A stretch of 64,000 bases of DNA, taken from the NCBI RefSeq assembly GCF_004135205.1, contig NZ_CP035490.1:3241501-3305500 (forward strand), given 5' to 3'. Under the pieces are notes generated by a model. It saw only the letters and a program-made list of their open reading frames with translations. It did no database searches and was not told where the DNA came from. Shown piece by piece: positions 16,956 to 26,453 of this stretch (positions are counted from its first letter, which is position 1; the number at the start of each line of letters is the position of its first letter). The position numbers were made by a program, and so were the translations under genes. The DNA is from Hahella sp. KA22. Its GTDB lineage: Bacteria > Pseudomonadota > Gammaproteobacteria > Pseudomonadales > Oleiphilaceae.

Positions 16956-18449
16956 ATGACTGTAAAAAAGGCGGATGTGCTGCTAGTCGGCGGCGGTGTT
17001 ATGAGCACGACCCTTGGGACGATGCTGATGCAGTTGGACCCATCCTTAAATATCGTCATGGTGGAAAGACTCGATCATGTCGCACACGAAAGCACATACG
17101 GCTGGAATAATGCAGGCACAGGCCACGCTGGATATTGTGAGCTGAACTACACCCCGGAAAGCGGCGACGGCGACATCGAAATCACCCGGGCGCTCGCCAT
17201 CAACGCTTCTTTCGAAGTTTCGCTGCAGTTCTGGAGTTATCTGGTGGAGCGCGGCGGACTGCCCAGTCCAAATGAATTCATCAACACCTGTCCGCACGAA
17301 AGCTTTGTCTGGGGCGAGTCGGACATCGCGTTTTTGCGCAAGCGTCATCAATTATTGAGCGCACATCATCTGTTCAAAGACATGGAGTTCAGCGACGATC
17401 CCCGCACGCTGCAGGATTGGATGCCGCTGGTCATGGAGCATCGCGATCCCATGCAGAAAGTGGCGGCGACTCGCGTTCGCTACGGCTCTGATGTGGACTT
17501 CGGCTCTCTGACCCGCAATATGGTGGAGCATCTGCAAAAGAACGCCAACTTTGAGTTGCTGTTGAGCCATCCAGTCAAGAGCTTGAAACAGAATTCCGAC
17601 GGACGCTGGACTGTGCAGTTGTCCGACAGCCGCAATGGCGGAAGCAAAACCATTGATACTGGATTCGTATTCCTGGGCGCCGGCGGCGGCGCGCTGCCGT
17701 TGCTGCAGAAATCCGGCATCCCGGAAGGCGACGGCTACGGCGGATTCCCGGTCAGCGGTCAGTGGCTGGTGTGCAAAAAGCCGGACATCGTCAAACGTCA
17801 TTACGCCAAGGTGTACGGTAAAGCAGCCATCGGCGCGCCGCCCATGTCGGTCCCGCATCTGGACACCCGTATCATCAACGGCGAGCCTGCGTTACTGTTT
17901 GGGCCTTACGCCGGTTTCACCACCAAATTCCTGAAAACAGGCTCTTCCTTCGACCTGTTCGGTTCCATTCGCGCCAACAATTTTGGCCCGATCATGTCCG
18001 TGGGCATCAATAACATGGACCTGACCCGTTACCTGATTAAAGAGGCGATGCAATCGCATTCAGATCGCGTGAAGTCGTTGCTGAACTACTTCCCCGAGGC
18101 GAAAGAAGACGATTGGACGCTGGCGGAAGCCGGACAGCGCGTGCAGATCATCAAACGTGACGCCCAAGGCCGCGGCAAACTGGAATTCGGCACCGAGCTG
18201 GTGGCTTCCAAAGACGGCTCGCTGGCGGCGCTGCTGGGCGCTTCGCCAGGCGCTTCCGTAGCGGTTAAGGCGATGGTTGACGTCATCGAGCGTTGCTTCA
18301 AGGACCGCTTGAGCAGTCCAGAGTGGAGCGCCAAGCTGAAGGAGATGATTCCTTCCTATGGCGAGTCGCTGGTGGACAATGCAGAGTTGCTGCATAGCGT
18401 GCGCTCCAGAACGTTGTCTGTGCTGGGGTTGGATAAGAAACGTATGTAA
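16956..18449 (+). CDS. mqo: Malate:quinone oxidoreductase
   Basis: This peripheral membrane FAD enzyme oxidises malate to oxaloacetate and passes electrons to quinone, as a TCA step independent of NAD. The 497 residues begin with the FAD-binding segment ADVLLVGGGVMSTTLG (6-21). They include family blocks WNNAGTGHAGYCELNYTP and FLGAGGGALPLLQKSGIPE, and the GYGGFPVSGQWL stretch. Length is typical. It is a single-gene unit with a -10 box about 215 bp upstream and a strong terminator just after. The ribosome site is weak. Confidence 0.96.
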   Translation: MTVKKADVLLVGGGVMSTTLGTMLMQLDPSLNIVMVERLDHVAHESTYGWNNAGTGHAGYCELNYTPESGDGDIEITRALAINASFEVSLQFWSYLVERGGLPSPNEFINTCPHESFVWGESDIAFLRKRHQLLSAHHLFKDMEFSDDPRTLQDWMPLVMEHRDPMQKVAATRVRYGSDVDFGSLTRNMVEHLQKNANFELLLSHPVKSLKQNSDGRWTVQLSDSRNGGSKTIDTGFVFLGAGGGALPLLQKSGIPEGDGYGGFPVSGQWLVCKKPDIVKRHYAKVYGKAAIGAPPMSVPHLDTRIINGEPALLFGPYAGFTTKFLKTGSSFDLFGSIRANNFGPIMSVGINNMDLTRYLIKEAMQSHSDRVKSLLNYFPEAKEDDWTLAEAGQRVQIIKRDAQGRGKLEFGTELVASKDGSLAALLGASPGASVAVKAMVDVIERCFKDRLSSPEWSAKLKEMIPSYGESLVDNAELLHSVRSRTLSVLGLDKKRM

Positions 18450-18500
18450 TGGCTGTTGTGCGGTAAGCAAACAGCGCCGCTGCAACAGCTCAAAGATGAA

Positions 18501-18525
18501 AGGGTCGCCGCTGCGGCCCTTTTTT
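18501..18525 (+). terminator. Terminator of mqo
   Basis: The stem AGGGTCGC/GCGGCCCT (one G-T pair) with a CGCT loop is followed by six T, about 50 bp after the mqo stop. Confidence 0.85.
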
Positions 18526-18542
18526 ATGCCTGCAATACGCCC

Positions 18543-18568
18543 ATAAAAAAGCCGCCCAGAGGCGGCTT
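18543..18568 (-). terminator. Terminator of the ankyrin-protein gene
   Basis: The minus strand reads an AAGCCGCC/GGCGGCTT stem with a 4-base loop and then six T. It lies 33 bp after the stop of the minus-strand gene. Confidence 0.85.
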
Positions 18569-18600
18569 AAATCTTAAATAGTTGTGCAAGTAAAGAAGCG

Positions 18601-20223
18601 TTATTGATTTACGCTTGCCTGGGACTGCGCAGCGAGGTTTTTCAGATAGGCCGCATTCTCAGGCTTGTCGTTTTCTTCTGCATAGGTCAACGCGGTGTCG
18701 CCGAGACCGTCCACCAATAAAGGATCGGCGCCTGCCTTGATCAGCAGCTCCAGCATGGCTGTATCAGCATGTTGGGCGGCGTGCATCAACGGGCTGCGCA
18801 AGGTGCGGGTGATGTTATACCGGCAATCGTACTGCACCTCAGGCCCGGACTTATAGCGATGATTGACCTCCGCGCCTGCGTCCAGCAGGGTTTGCGCAGA
18901 CTTGGGCAAATTGAACTGAATGGCGTAATACAGCGCCGTTTTGCCGAAGCCGTTCTGATAGTTGACGTCCGCTCCTTTGTTGAGCAGTAAGCGCATATTG
19001 TCGGGATTATGCACGGCGAAGAATAAAGGCGGCTCGTCGCCCTGATTGACGTCCTCGACAGAGTCCAGCAGCGCTTTGACGATCTCTGTCGGCAGCCCCA
19101 ATCCTAAAGCGGCGTTTAATGCTTGCAGGCGGGCGTTTTGGTCGGCGTCGATGATAAGTTCACGTACTGTGTCCAACGTGGGCGTTTCTTCGTTGAACAT
19201 CAGCGTCGCCAGCGGCGCGACGGTGTGATCCTGGCTGCTGGGATAGGCTCCCGCCGCTCGTTGCAGGAATAAGTCCACGCCAGCCTGTGCGGCGGCGTGC
19301 GCTTTGGCGTCGTCCATATTGAAGCGGCTGGCGTAATGAGCGGCCAGATCGGTCTCCGCCTGTTGCATCACCTGCAGGTATTCGTGGTAGTAGGGCAGGT
19401 TGTAGATGCTTTCCAGGGACCAGTAGCGGAGATAGTCCAGCGTCGCTGCGCGATAGCGCGCTCTGTCACCTGGTGCGATGCGGGCCAGATTCACTTCCGG
19501 CGCGAAACCCGCCTCCAGCAGTTCAAAGTGATAGTAGCGCCATTGGGCGTGAATAATTGTGCCGGTGCAGAGCTGAGACCCGTGTTCACTGCGGAAAGCC
19601 GCGCTCAATGTCTTCAAAGACTGCAGAAATGGTTGTTCAGCCAGACTCTCCGGACACCGGTAATCCACATCCAGCGGGCTGCCGCCGCCAGATCCCAGAT
19701 CCGGACCTTCAGAAAACACGCGCGCTGGCTGCGCCCGCATTTCCTCGCAGGTCAGCTTGCCATCCCCGTAAGGCCCCAGGGTAAGCGTGAAAGGCAGTTT
19801 TTTGCCCGAGTGAGTCCAATATCCCTTGATTTCGCTGGGAATCACCGCCCCGGCGTTGTAGCTGTGGCCTGCGATGACGGTAGTGGTGAAGCTGCCGTCA
19901 AAGTTCTCTTCATCCTTACCCTTGGGGGCGCTGCTTTCCAGGTGAATATTCGAGCCTTGAATGCCCCCATGCAGTTCGATGGCTGTCTTGTAGCGGTCGT
20001 AAAAGTAGCCGCCTTTTATGGAGCCGTTTTCTTCAATCGACAGCGTCATGGTGATCGGGTACTGATCGATGACGCCGTAGTATCTACTCTCAGCCGCCAA
20101 TGTCGATGAAGCGACGCCTGCAAAAAATAGCGCAGGCGGAACCATACGGGCGAGCCGCGTCAGGGAGTTCAGCTTGCGGCCGGGCCGCACGCGTAAGAGG
20201 TGGTTTGGGGATATTTTGTTCAC
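18601..20223 (-). CDS. Exported ankyrin-repeat protein
   Basis: A 540-residue protein with a GTG start (AGGACAG upstream) and a signal-like segment at about 27-43 (MVPPALFFAGVASSTLAA), so it is probably periplasmic. An internal ATG at residue 27 would give a shorter signal peptide. The middle (45-340) has no domain I recognise. From about 355 to the end come ankyrin repeats, e.g. PLFFAVHNPDNMRLLLNKGADVN, TALYYAIQFNLPKSAQTLL and SPLMHAAQHADTAMLELLIKAGADP. Ankyrin repeats bind proteins; the partner is unknown. It is a single-gene unit with its own terminator. Confidence 0.8.
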   Translation of the reverse strand: MNKISPNHLLRVRPGRKLNSLTRLARMVPPALFFAGVASSTLAAESRYYGVIDQYPITMTLSIEENGSIKGGYFYDRYKTAIELHGGIQGSNIHLESSAPKGKDEENFDGSFTTTVIAGHSYNAGAVIPSEIKGYWTHSGKKLPFTLTLGPYGDGKLTCEEMRAQPARVFSEGPDLGSGGGSPLDVDYRCPESLAEQPFLQSLKTLSAAFRSEHGSQLCTGTIIHAQWRYYHFELLEAGFAPEVNLARIAPGDRARYRAATLDYLRYWSLESIYNLPYYHEYLQVMQQAETDLAAHYASRFNMDDAKAHAAAQAGVDLFLQRAAGAYPSSQDHTVAPLATLMFNEETPTLDTVRELIIDADQNARLQALNAALGLGLPTEIVKALLDSVEDVNQGDEPPLFFAVHNPDNMRLLLNKGADVNYQNGFGKTALYYAIQFNLPKSAQTLLDAGAEVNHRYKSGPEVQYDCRYNITRTLRSPLMHAAQHADTAMLELLIKAGADPLLVDGLGDTALTYAEENDKPENAAYLKNLAAQSQASVNQ

Positions 20224-20530
20224 AACTACTGTCCTGGTGTTGTAACCGACTGCGGATATTGCCGCTTCAGACGGCGCTCCAGTTTTTCCGCAATATATAA
20301 AAATGTGGGACCCGGATCATAAACCCTAAATGGGCTTTTATGCAGTAAATTTTCGTAATTTCATTAAGTTAGTGGTTATTTACGGCATAAGGTGAAGCGT
20401 ATTTTTAATCAGCCCAAAGCGTCAAGAGGGAAGATTGCGGATGGTAAGAGTGAGGATGAAGGGAGGGGGAATGAAAAAAGGGAGCGTATGAAACGCTCCC
20501 CCGTTGCCTGTTCATCAGAGCCAATACGTA
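20224..20530. other. Intergenic region between two exported-protein genes
   Basis: This AT-rich 307-bp stretch holds the terminator of the beta-helix gene at 20480-20500 and presumably the promoter of the ankyrin gene. I see no consensus promoter and no gene in it. Confidence 0.4.
20480..20500 (-). terminator. Terminator of the beta-helix protein gene
   Basis: The stem GGGAGCGT/ACGCTCCC (20480-20487 with 20493-20500) has a 5-base loop and is followed on the minus strand by a run of T. Confidence 0.85.
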
Positions 20531-21868
20531 TTAGGGCATGACGAATTCGAAAGAGCCCAAATCACAGTTCTCAACGCCATCGCCATTCCCGTCTTTGGGA
20601 CGCACGACCCGGCGCTGGTCGGTTCTGGCGCAGAGGCCCATGCCAGCGTCAATCGCCGGACTGGTTTCACGCAGACGGTGAGTCTTGGTCAGACCGGTGT
20701 TGTCCATCAAAGGGTAGAGCACTTGAGTGAATACGTCCTCGCTGGCCACTTCCATATCCGCCTTACAGTTGCCCGCACCGACACCGGTCATCAGGCCTTT
20801 GTTGCGGTAGGATACGCCGTAATCCGCGCAATCAGCGAAGCCGCTGTTGTCGAGCAGGTGATTGCCAACCATCAGGCTGTTGCGCACGTTGACGTCGCCG
20901 TAGTTATAGAAGCCATGGCCGGTATTGTCCGCCAGAGTGACGTGTACGACTTTCATCGTGGCGACGCCTTGCAGTGTCGGGTTGGTGACGCCATTCACCA
21001 GCGCTGCGCCATTTTCGCCCAGTGCGATGTTGCCGCTCAATGTGCTGTTGCTCAACCACAGGTCGGCGGCGTCATCGTTCAGGAACGCGGAACCGGTGGA
21101 ATCGGCGACGTTGTTGGCGAAAGTGGTGCGGGAAATATCCGCTACGCCGCGGTTGTAGATCGCGCCGCCCGCGCCGGTCAGGCTTTCGTTCTCAGAAGAA
21201 TTGTTTTCAAAAGTGGTTTCACGCACAAACAGGGAGCCGGTGTTGTAGATAGCGCCGCCGTGGGCTTCGTCGCCTTGCGCGCGGTTGTCGTCAAGGATGG
21301 ACTGATAGATATCCAGCATGCCTTCGTTGGAGATGCCGCCGCCATTGCCGGGGTTCAGATCGCCTTTGGTGACGTTGCCGGTGATGCGCATTTGACGCAG
21401 CATCAGCTCGCCGTAGTTTTCGATGCCGCCGCCGTAGTCACGCACGTTGCCATTACGGATGGTGAAGCCGCGCAGCTCTACTTTAACTTCTTTCAATACT
21501 TCGATGACGCGATCCAGTCCGTCCGCATCGATGATGCTGATGTCGATGCCCTGACCCTCGATAACCAGGTCGTCCAGGATGTCGAGGTCGCCATTCAGGT
21601 TTTCGTCTTCTTCATCCATGGTGCTGTCGGCCGGGATGGATAATTTGTAGACGCCTGCGTCCAGGATGATTTTATCGGGGCCGGCGTTTTCGTTCGCTTG
21701 TTGAATGGCTTCGCGCAGAGAGCAGTCGCTGTCGCATACGCCGTCGTAGCCGTCAGTGAACTTGGTGACTTGGAAGCTGGTTGCGCCTGCTGGAGCAGCA
21801 ACGATGAGAGCGCCGAGGGTGAGTGAAGAGGTTAGCCGGGAGTAGCTTTTCGCTAATTTGTTATTCAT
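20531..21868 (-). CDS. Secreted right-handed beta-helix protein (CSLREAI type)
   Basis: A 445-residue exported protein: signal peptide (about 1-29, ending APAGA), then the CSLREAI motif (C48 onward) found in surface or secreted beta-helix proteins. A series of short asparagine-rich coils typical of parallel beta-helices follows, e.g. GGGIENYGELMLRQMRI and GGAIYNTGSLFVRETTF. The end carries SPAIDAGMG, typical of choice-of-anchor Q proteins, and a calcium-loop-like DGNGDGVENCD. It probably acts outside the cell; the ligand is unknown. Single gene with its own terminator. Confidence 0.85.
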   Translation of the reverse strand: MNNKLAKSYSRLTSSLTLGALIVAAPAGATSFQVTKFTDGYDGVCDSDCSLREAIQQANENAGPDKIILDAGVYKLSIPADSTMDEEDENLNGDLDILDDLVIEGQGIDISIIDADGLDRVIEVLKEVKVELRGFTIRNGNVRDYGGGIENYGELMLRQMRITGNVTKGDLNPGNGGGISNEGMLDIYQSILDDNRAQGDEAHGGAIYNTGSLFVRETTFENNSSENESLTGAGGAIYNRGVADISRTTFANNVADSTGSAFLNDDAADLWLSNSTLSGNIALGENGAALVNGVTNPTLQGVATMKVVHVTLADNTGHGFYNYGDVNVRNSLMVGNHLLDNSGFADCADYGVSYRNKGLMTGVGAGNCKADMEVASEDVFTQVLYPLMDNTGLTKTHRLRETSPAIDAGMGLCARTDQRRVVRPKDGNGDGVENCDLGSFEFVMP

Positions 21869-22104
21869 GTCATTCCTTCCTTAGTTTTGATGTTGGCGCG
21901 GTTAGATACCCCTTTAACCACGCGGGCGTAAATATACTGGTTTAAAAAACAAAAGAGTAGGTAAAATGACTTAGGACAAACCGCTATATAAATCCTCTAG
22001 TTAGCGTTTTTTAACGGAAACTTGATCTGGATGCGCTTTTTTGTTTTTGATGCATACTTATTTCATTCTCATGAAATGTTTTCTAAATGGCGGAGCAAAC
22101 GAAA

Positions 22105-22881
22105 ATGCCGAAGGCGTTGCTGTTATTGATCGCTCTCGCCGCTCTTCTGAGCGGTAGAATGTCGGCCGCCGTGGACCTTATCGAACTCAAGGCCGCCGCA
22201 GATCCCTGGCCTCCTTTTATTGACCCCGAACATCCCCAGGGCGGCGTTTCGGTGGAAATCGCCAACGCTGCTTTCGCCACTCAGGGGTATAAGGTAAAGC
22301 AGCTTATCGTTCCTTGGGCGCGGGCGGTGGAAGGTACCCGTCGAGGAACCTTTGATTTGGTTCTCGACGCTTGGTGGAGTCAGGAGCGCGCGGCCTTATT
22401 CGCCTACAGCGCTCCCTATCTGACCAATGAAGTTAAGTTCATCAAACTCAAGGGCGACCTGTTTGAGTTCAATGGACTGCAGAGCCTGCGCGGCAGAGTC
22501 ATCGGCGTGGTGCGGGGATATGCCTATAACGACGCTTTCATGGAGGCGGACTATTTTACCCGCATAGAAGTCACTCAATTTATGCAAAGCGTTTTGATGT
22601 TGTCGCAGCGGCGTATCAACCTGACCCTGGAAGATGAGCTGGTGGCCCGTTATCGCATAAAACGGGAAGAGCCTGCGCTATTGCCGATGCTGGAATTCGT
22701 AGAGCCGCCGCTGAGCGCCAATAAACTGTACGTTATCAGCGGCCTGGAAAATCCCCGTCACCAGCAATACATCGACGCCTTCAATCGGGGCCTGGCCATT
22801 ATCAAGGAGAATGGCGAGTTTGAGCGGATTCTGAAAGAAAACGGTTTGGTGAATGGCGACCGCGTTCAAGAAGGTCCCTGA
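22105..22881 (+). CDS. Periplasmic solute-binding protein, amino-acid type (SBP_bac_3)
   Basis: A 258-residue substrate-binding-like protein with signal peptide MPKALLLLIALAALLSG, then a two-lobed family 3 fold: DPWPPFIDPEHPQGGVSVEIANAAF and YAFSAPYL-like YSAPYLTNEVKFIKLKG. I prefer ATG 22105 (GGAG 9 bases upstream, signal peptide directly at the start) over ATG 22087. Many such stand-alone proteins lack ABC partners, as here, and their ligands are unknown. The 3' end overlaps the convergent PP2C-kinase gene by 16 bp. Confidence 0.85.
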   Translation: MPKALLLLIALAALLSGRMSAAVDLIELKAAADPWPPFIDPEHPQGGVSVEIANAAFATQGYKVKQLIVPWARAVEGTRRGTFDLVLDAWWSQERAALFAYSAPYLTNEVKFIKLKGDLFEFNGLQSLRGRVIGVVRGYAYNDAFMEADYFTRIEVTQFMQSVLMLSQRRINLTLEDELVARYRIKREEPALLPMLEFVEPPLSANKLYVISGLENPRHQQYIDAFNRGLAIIKENGEFERILKENGLVNGDRVQEGP

Positions 22882-24593
22882 CAGGAAAACAGAATCAGCA
22901 CCAGTATCAGGATCAGCGCCCAGAATCCTGACAGCATCTGCCAGAACATGACCGGACTGCGGTCCTCCATCTCCAGGGGGTTATCCTGAAGGAATGCTGG
23001 ATTAGGGTTTTTCAGATCTTGCAACAACGCGTCCAGGGTCTGATAGCGCTGATCCAGATCGAACGCCACGCCTTTTTGCAGCGCCCGGTCGAACCAGAGC
23101 GGAATCACCGGATTGAACTGCATTGCGGAGCGATAGCGCAGGCGGTCGTAATCAAAACGAGATCGACATTCGTTAATTTGGTCGCCGTAGGGCAGTTCGC
23201 CCGTAAACATTTCGTAGGCGATGGTCGCCAGGGCGTACAGATCTCCACGCGCGCCGGTATTTTGTCCCAGCAGGTACAGTGGGTCTGAATAGGAGGCGGT
23301 GCCCAGTGCGGCGACATGCTCCAAGGGACGGAAAACCTCGGCGACGCCAGCCACGTAGACGGAGCCGAAGTCGATGATAGTCGCCCGATTATCGGGGCTG
23401 ACGATGATATTGGCGGGTTTTAGATCCTGATGAATCGTGTCCTGGCTGTGCAGCGCGGTCAATCCGTTGGCGATCTGCTCGATCAGCGCAAAGGCGGCTT
23501 TGGGTTTGGGAAAGGGGTGGCCTTTGATCCACTGCTGCAGCGTGACTCCCTCCACGTGCTCCATCAAATAGTAAAGACAGGTTCGCGGTTGCGGCTGCTC
23601 AATGATGCGCACCACATGCGGATTGTCGATGCGCTTGCCGATCCACTCTTCCTGAATGAAGCGGTCGATATAGCTGACGTCTCCCAGATAATTTCGCGAC
23701 GGCGTTTTCATTACCCAGCGCTCGCCACTGTCCTGATCTTTCACCAAGTAGAGCTGGCTGCGTGAGGAAGCGAAAATTTCTTCTTCGACGACAAGTCCAT
23801 CCAGTGTCATGCCGGGCTCCAATTCTGGAGGAAAGGGCAGTCGGGTTAACTGGTTGCTGTAATCCTCCAGCGTGGTTTCCGGCAAATCGTCCACCGCCAA
23901 CACAATAGCGCTGAGGTTATCGTTACTGCCCGCCTGTAGAGACTGTTGCAGCAATTCATCCACCGCTTCCTGCGCGGTGGGCGCATGATCGACGATGTCC
24001 TTGATCCGATCATCATCGAGAAAATCATGCACGCCGTCGGAAGTCAGGATCAGAATATCGCCGATTTCCAGCGGGGTTTTGCCGTAATCAATGGGCAGGT
24101 TGTTATCCATGCCCACCGCCCGGGCGAGCATCTTTCTTCCGCCGCCCAGACTGACGATATGGTCCCGGGTCAGGCGGGTCAGTTCGCTATGACGCAGCAG
24201 ATAGATGCGGCTGTCGCCAACGTGAAAGATATGCGCGGTGCGGGACTTGATAATCAAGGCGGAAAAGGTACAGAGATAGCCCTTGGCCTCATGCACGAAT
24301 TCCTGGCTTTTGCGATACAGCCTGAGGTTGAGGGAGGAGAGTATCTTCTGGCCTGCGTGGCTTACAGCCCAGGTGTCCGGTGTCTTCAGATAGTCGGCGA
24401 TAAACAGGTCCACTGCGGTGGCGCTGGCTTCCTTGCCGGCTTCCGCGGAGCTGACTCCATCCGCCAGCGCGGCGACGACGCCTTTACTGAGCAGGCGACG
24501 TTCCTCAGAGGGGGCGCACACCCCCACCGCGTCTTCATTCAGGGCTTTGGCGCCGGGGGCGGTGATAGAGCCGTGGTGAACGATCAGAGGCAT
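22866..24593 (-). CDS. Fused PP2C phosphatase and Ser/Thr kinase, membrane-anchored
   Basis: A 575-residue bifunctional signalling protein. Residues about 1-235 are a PP2C phosphatase (NEDAVG, ALADGVSS, FHVGDSRIYLLR, LTSDGVHDFLDD, GSNDNLSAIVL). Residues about 260-530 are a Hanks-type kinase: VMKTP with the ATP-site Lys, HQDLKPANI catalytic loop (Gln in place of the usual Arg) and DFGS. One C-terminal membrane helix (about 553-571) anchors it with both enzymes in the cytoplasm. It follows the nasA-type transporter by 17 bp on the same strand. The same gene pair is known in pseudomonads, suggesting control of nitrate assimilation. The glycine loop is weak. Confidence 0.92.
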   Translation of the reverse strand: MPLIVHHGSITAPGAKALNEDAVGVCAPSEERRLLSKGVVAALADGVSSAEAGKEASATAVDLFIADYLKTPDTWAVSHAGQKILSSLNLRLYRKSQEFVHEAKGYLCTFSALIIKSRTAHIFHVGDSRIYLLRHSELTRLTRDHIVSLGGGRKMLARAVGMDNNLPIDYGKTPLEIGDILILTSDGVHDFLDDDRIKDIVDHAPTAQEAVDELLQQSLQAGSNDNLSAIVLAVDDLPETTLEDYSNQLTRLPFPPELEPGMTLDGLVVEEEIFASSRSQLYLVKDQDSGERWVMKTPSRNYLGDVSYIDRFIQEEWIGKRIDNPHVVRIIEQPQPRTCLYYLMEHVEGVTLQQWIKGHPFPKPKAAFALIEQIANGLTALHSQDTIHQDLKPANIIVSPDNRATIIDFGSVYVAGVAEVFRPLEHVAALGTASYSDPLYLLGQNTGARGDLYALATIAYEMFTGELPYGDQINECRSRFDYDRLRYRSAMQFNPVIPLWFDRALQKGVAFDLDQRYQTLDALLQDLKNPNPAFLQDNPLEMEDRSPVMFWQMLSGFWALILILVLILFSCQGPS

Positions 24594-24610
24594 GTTTGGC
24601 TCATGTTGGT

Positions 24611-26086
24611 TCAGCTCACATCGATCATATGCACGGTGCCGTCAGGCATGACTTCCGCAATCTGTCCGCTGGGCTCGTCCAGGAACCAGCAGGCGACGAA
24701 CACCACTGCTGCAGAGGCGGCGATCACCTGAAAGAAGGTGCTGTAATCGACGAATGACAATACGGTCAGATAGGCTACACCGCCCACGTTACCGTAAGCG
24801 CCGGCCATACCTGCGATTTGGCCGGTCATGCGACGTTTCACCAAGGGTACGATGGCGAATACCGCGCCTTCGCCCGCCTGTACGAAGAAAGAGCAGCACA
24901 TGGTGGCGGCTACCGCGAGAGGCAACCACCAGCCGCCGTCGATCATGCTGAGCACGAAGTAGCCGCCGGCAAGACCGCCGATCAGCAGCATCAGGCTTTT
25001 GCGACGGCCGATTTTATCGCTGAAGTGTCCCCCGGTGGGACGCGCCACCAGGTTCATGAAGGCGAATCCGGAGGCCAGCAGACCTGCTTTAACCGGGTCC
25101 AGACCATCGAAAGTCTCCAGGAAGAACAGCGGCAGCATGGACACCACCGCGAGTTCTGAACCAAAGGTTACGAAGTAAGCCAGATCCAGCAGCGCCACTT
25201 GTTTGAACTTATAGCGCTCATATTCCGGCGCGCCGTGGGTCAGGTTTTCCTTGTTGACCTTCCAGATCTGGCTGGTCTGGAACAGGAACAGTATCACCAG
25301 GGCTATCCACAGAATGTACATGGTGTTGTCGGTGAGCAGGGCGACGCCGGTGGGAGACAGCTTCCAGGCCAGCACCGCCAGCGCCAGATACATGGGCACG
25401 TTCATCACCAGATAGAAGATAAAGTCGCCTTTGCTGGTGACCTCCAGGCCGCCGGATTTTTTCGGTTTGAAGTAGGTTGAACCTTTAGGCGTGTTGCGGG
25501 CCACTTTGTAGTAAATGATGCCGTAGAGAAAAGTGAAGACGCCGGTCAGGCCCAGCGCATAGCGCCAGCCGTCATCGCCGCCGAACAGCAGGGCCAGGGT
25601 GGGTAGCGTCATGGCGCCGGCGGCGGAACCAAAGTTGCCCCAGCCGCCGTAGATGCCTTCGGCGATGCCGACCTGCTTGGCCGGAAACCACTCGCCCACC
25701 ATGCGAATGCCGATTACGAAGCCTGCGCCGACGAAGCCAAGCAGGAACCGGAACAAGGCCAGAGACTCATAGGTGTCCGCCATGGCGAAACCGGCGCAGA
25801 CAAATGAAGAGGACATCAGCAAGCCGCTATAAACCAATCGTGGACCGTATTTGTCGACCAGAATGCCGATCAGAATCCGCGCAGGAATCGTCAATGCGAC
25901 GTTTAGAATCAGCAGGGCTTTAACCTGTTGGCTGCTAAGATCCAGCGCTTCCTTAATGAACACCATCAAAGGCGCATGGCTGAACCACACTACAAAGGTC
26001 AGAAAGAACGCAAACCACGTGACATGGAGCGTCTTTATCTTGCCGTCGCTGAAGTTGAATAAATTGAGTTTGCTGTCGGTACTCAT
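24611..26086 (-). CDS. nasA: NasA-type nitrate/nitrite MFS transporter
   Basis: A 491-residue inner-membrane nitrate porter of the NarK/NrtP branch. The signatures [19 protein letters not shown] and [19 protein letters not shown] are nitrate-porter motifs, and [14 protein letters not shown] is the MFS loop. About 12 helices are present. I chose ATG 26086 because GGGGAG lies 6 bases upstream and the residues before it are not family-like. It is co-transcribed with the PP2C-kinase gene. An FNR box about 41 bp before a predicted start and NarL-type sites upstream suggest anaerobic nitrate induction, which is unusual if the job is purely assimilatory; a respiratory role is possible. Confidence 0.9.
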   Translation of the reverse strand: MSTDSKLNLFNFSDGKIKTLHVTWFAFFLTFVVWFSHAPLMVFIKEALDLSSQQVKALLILNVALTIPARILIGILVDKYGPRLVYSGLLMSSSFVCAGFAMADTYESLALFRFLLGFVGAGFVIGIRMVGEWFPAKQVGIAEGIYGGWGNFGSAAGAMTLPTLALLFGGDDGWRYALGLTGVFTFLYGIIYYKVARNTPKGSTYFKPKKSGGLEVTSKGDFIFYLVMNVPMYLALAVLAWKLSPTGVALLTDNTMYILWIALVILFLFQTSQIWKVNKENLTHGAPEYERYKFKQVALLDLAYFVTFGSELAVVSMLPLFFLETFDGLDPVKAGLLASGFAFMNLVARPTGGHFSDKIGRRKSLMLLIGGLAGGYFVLSMIDGGWWLPLAVAATMCCSFFVQAGEGAVFAIVPLVKRRMTGQIAGMAGAYGNVGGVAYLTVLSFVDYSTFFQVIAASAAVVFVACWFLDEPSGQIAEVMPDGTVHMIDVS

Positions 26087-26161
26087 ACATCTCCCCTTCG
26101 CATAGGGTTGGAAAAGACATGGGAAAGCAGTGGCTTTCGTTAGGGACCATGGATGACTGCA

Positions 26162-26167
26162 ATATTT
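26162..26167 (-). promoter_or_regulatory. Candidate -10 box of the nasA transcript
   Basis: AAATAT on the minus strand, at the right distance from the FNR box (centre about -41). The predicted start is near 26155. It is a weak match to TATAAT, so it is inferred mainly from the spacing. Confidence 0.45.
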
Positions 26168-26188
26168 CACCTGTCCGATCTAATCGAA

Positions 26189-26202
26189 TTGATCAGTATC
26201 AA
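26189..26202. promoter_or_regulatory. FNR/ANR box between nasA and narK1
   Basis: TTGATCAGTATCAA is a perfect TTGATNNNNATCAA palindrome. Its position suits the minus-strand nasA promoter better than the plus-strand gene, for which no -10 box is seen at the matching distance. Confidence 0.85.
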
Positions 26203-26240
26203 ATTGCTTTAGTGGCTGATTCGCTCGCGAACAGGGGCTC

Positions 26241-26256
26241 TACCTCGAAAGAGGTA
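26241..26256. promoter_or_regulatory. NarL-type 7-2-7 site, nasA-narK1 region
   Basis: TACCTCGAAAGAGGTA is a perfect inverted repeat matching the NarL heptamer consensus except at the inner edge. Its centre is 53 bp from the FNR box centre, the same distance as at narG. Confidence 0.7.
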
Positions 26257-26307
26257 GCGGCTGCGGACCCATTGATTGCGGTGTTGAGGGCGGGTTCAGA
26301 GAAGTAT

Positions 26308-26323
26308 TACCTACAAGTGGGTA
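26308..26323. promoter_or_regulatory. Second NarL-type 7-2-7 site, nasA-narK1 region
   Basis: TACCTACAAGTGGGTA has both TACYY and RRGTA arms with a 2-base centre. It lies 67 bp from the first site and 130 bp before narK1. Confidence 0.6.
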
Positions 26324-26453
26324 GATAAACGTCAGTGTGCAGAGAAGCGTGGCTTATTTGGGTAAGAAGGGACTTCTTGATGTGTTTAACCAGTATTCTT
26401 GCAACAGAGGCCGATAAAACTCGGCGCATACTGCTGCATGGGGAAAAACACCA

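Noticed and set aside
19297-20109. Plus-strand frame of 270 residues over the ankyrin-protein gene
   Set aside because: It lacks a start context and domains and is the complement of the supported minus-strand gene.
20504-21643. Open frame of 379 residues on the plus strand over the beta-helix gene
   Set aside because: Its repetitive Val/Ala/His composition is the complement of the Asn/Gly-rich beta-helix; the minus frame has a signal peptide and CSLREAI motif.
26087-26453. Sigma-54 promoter for nasA, as expected for nitrogen assimilation
   Set aside because: I found no TGGC-N8-TGC pair at -24/-12; the FNR-type layout explains the region better.
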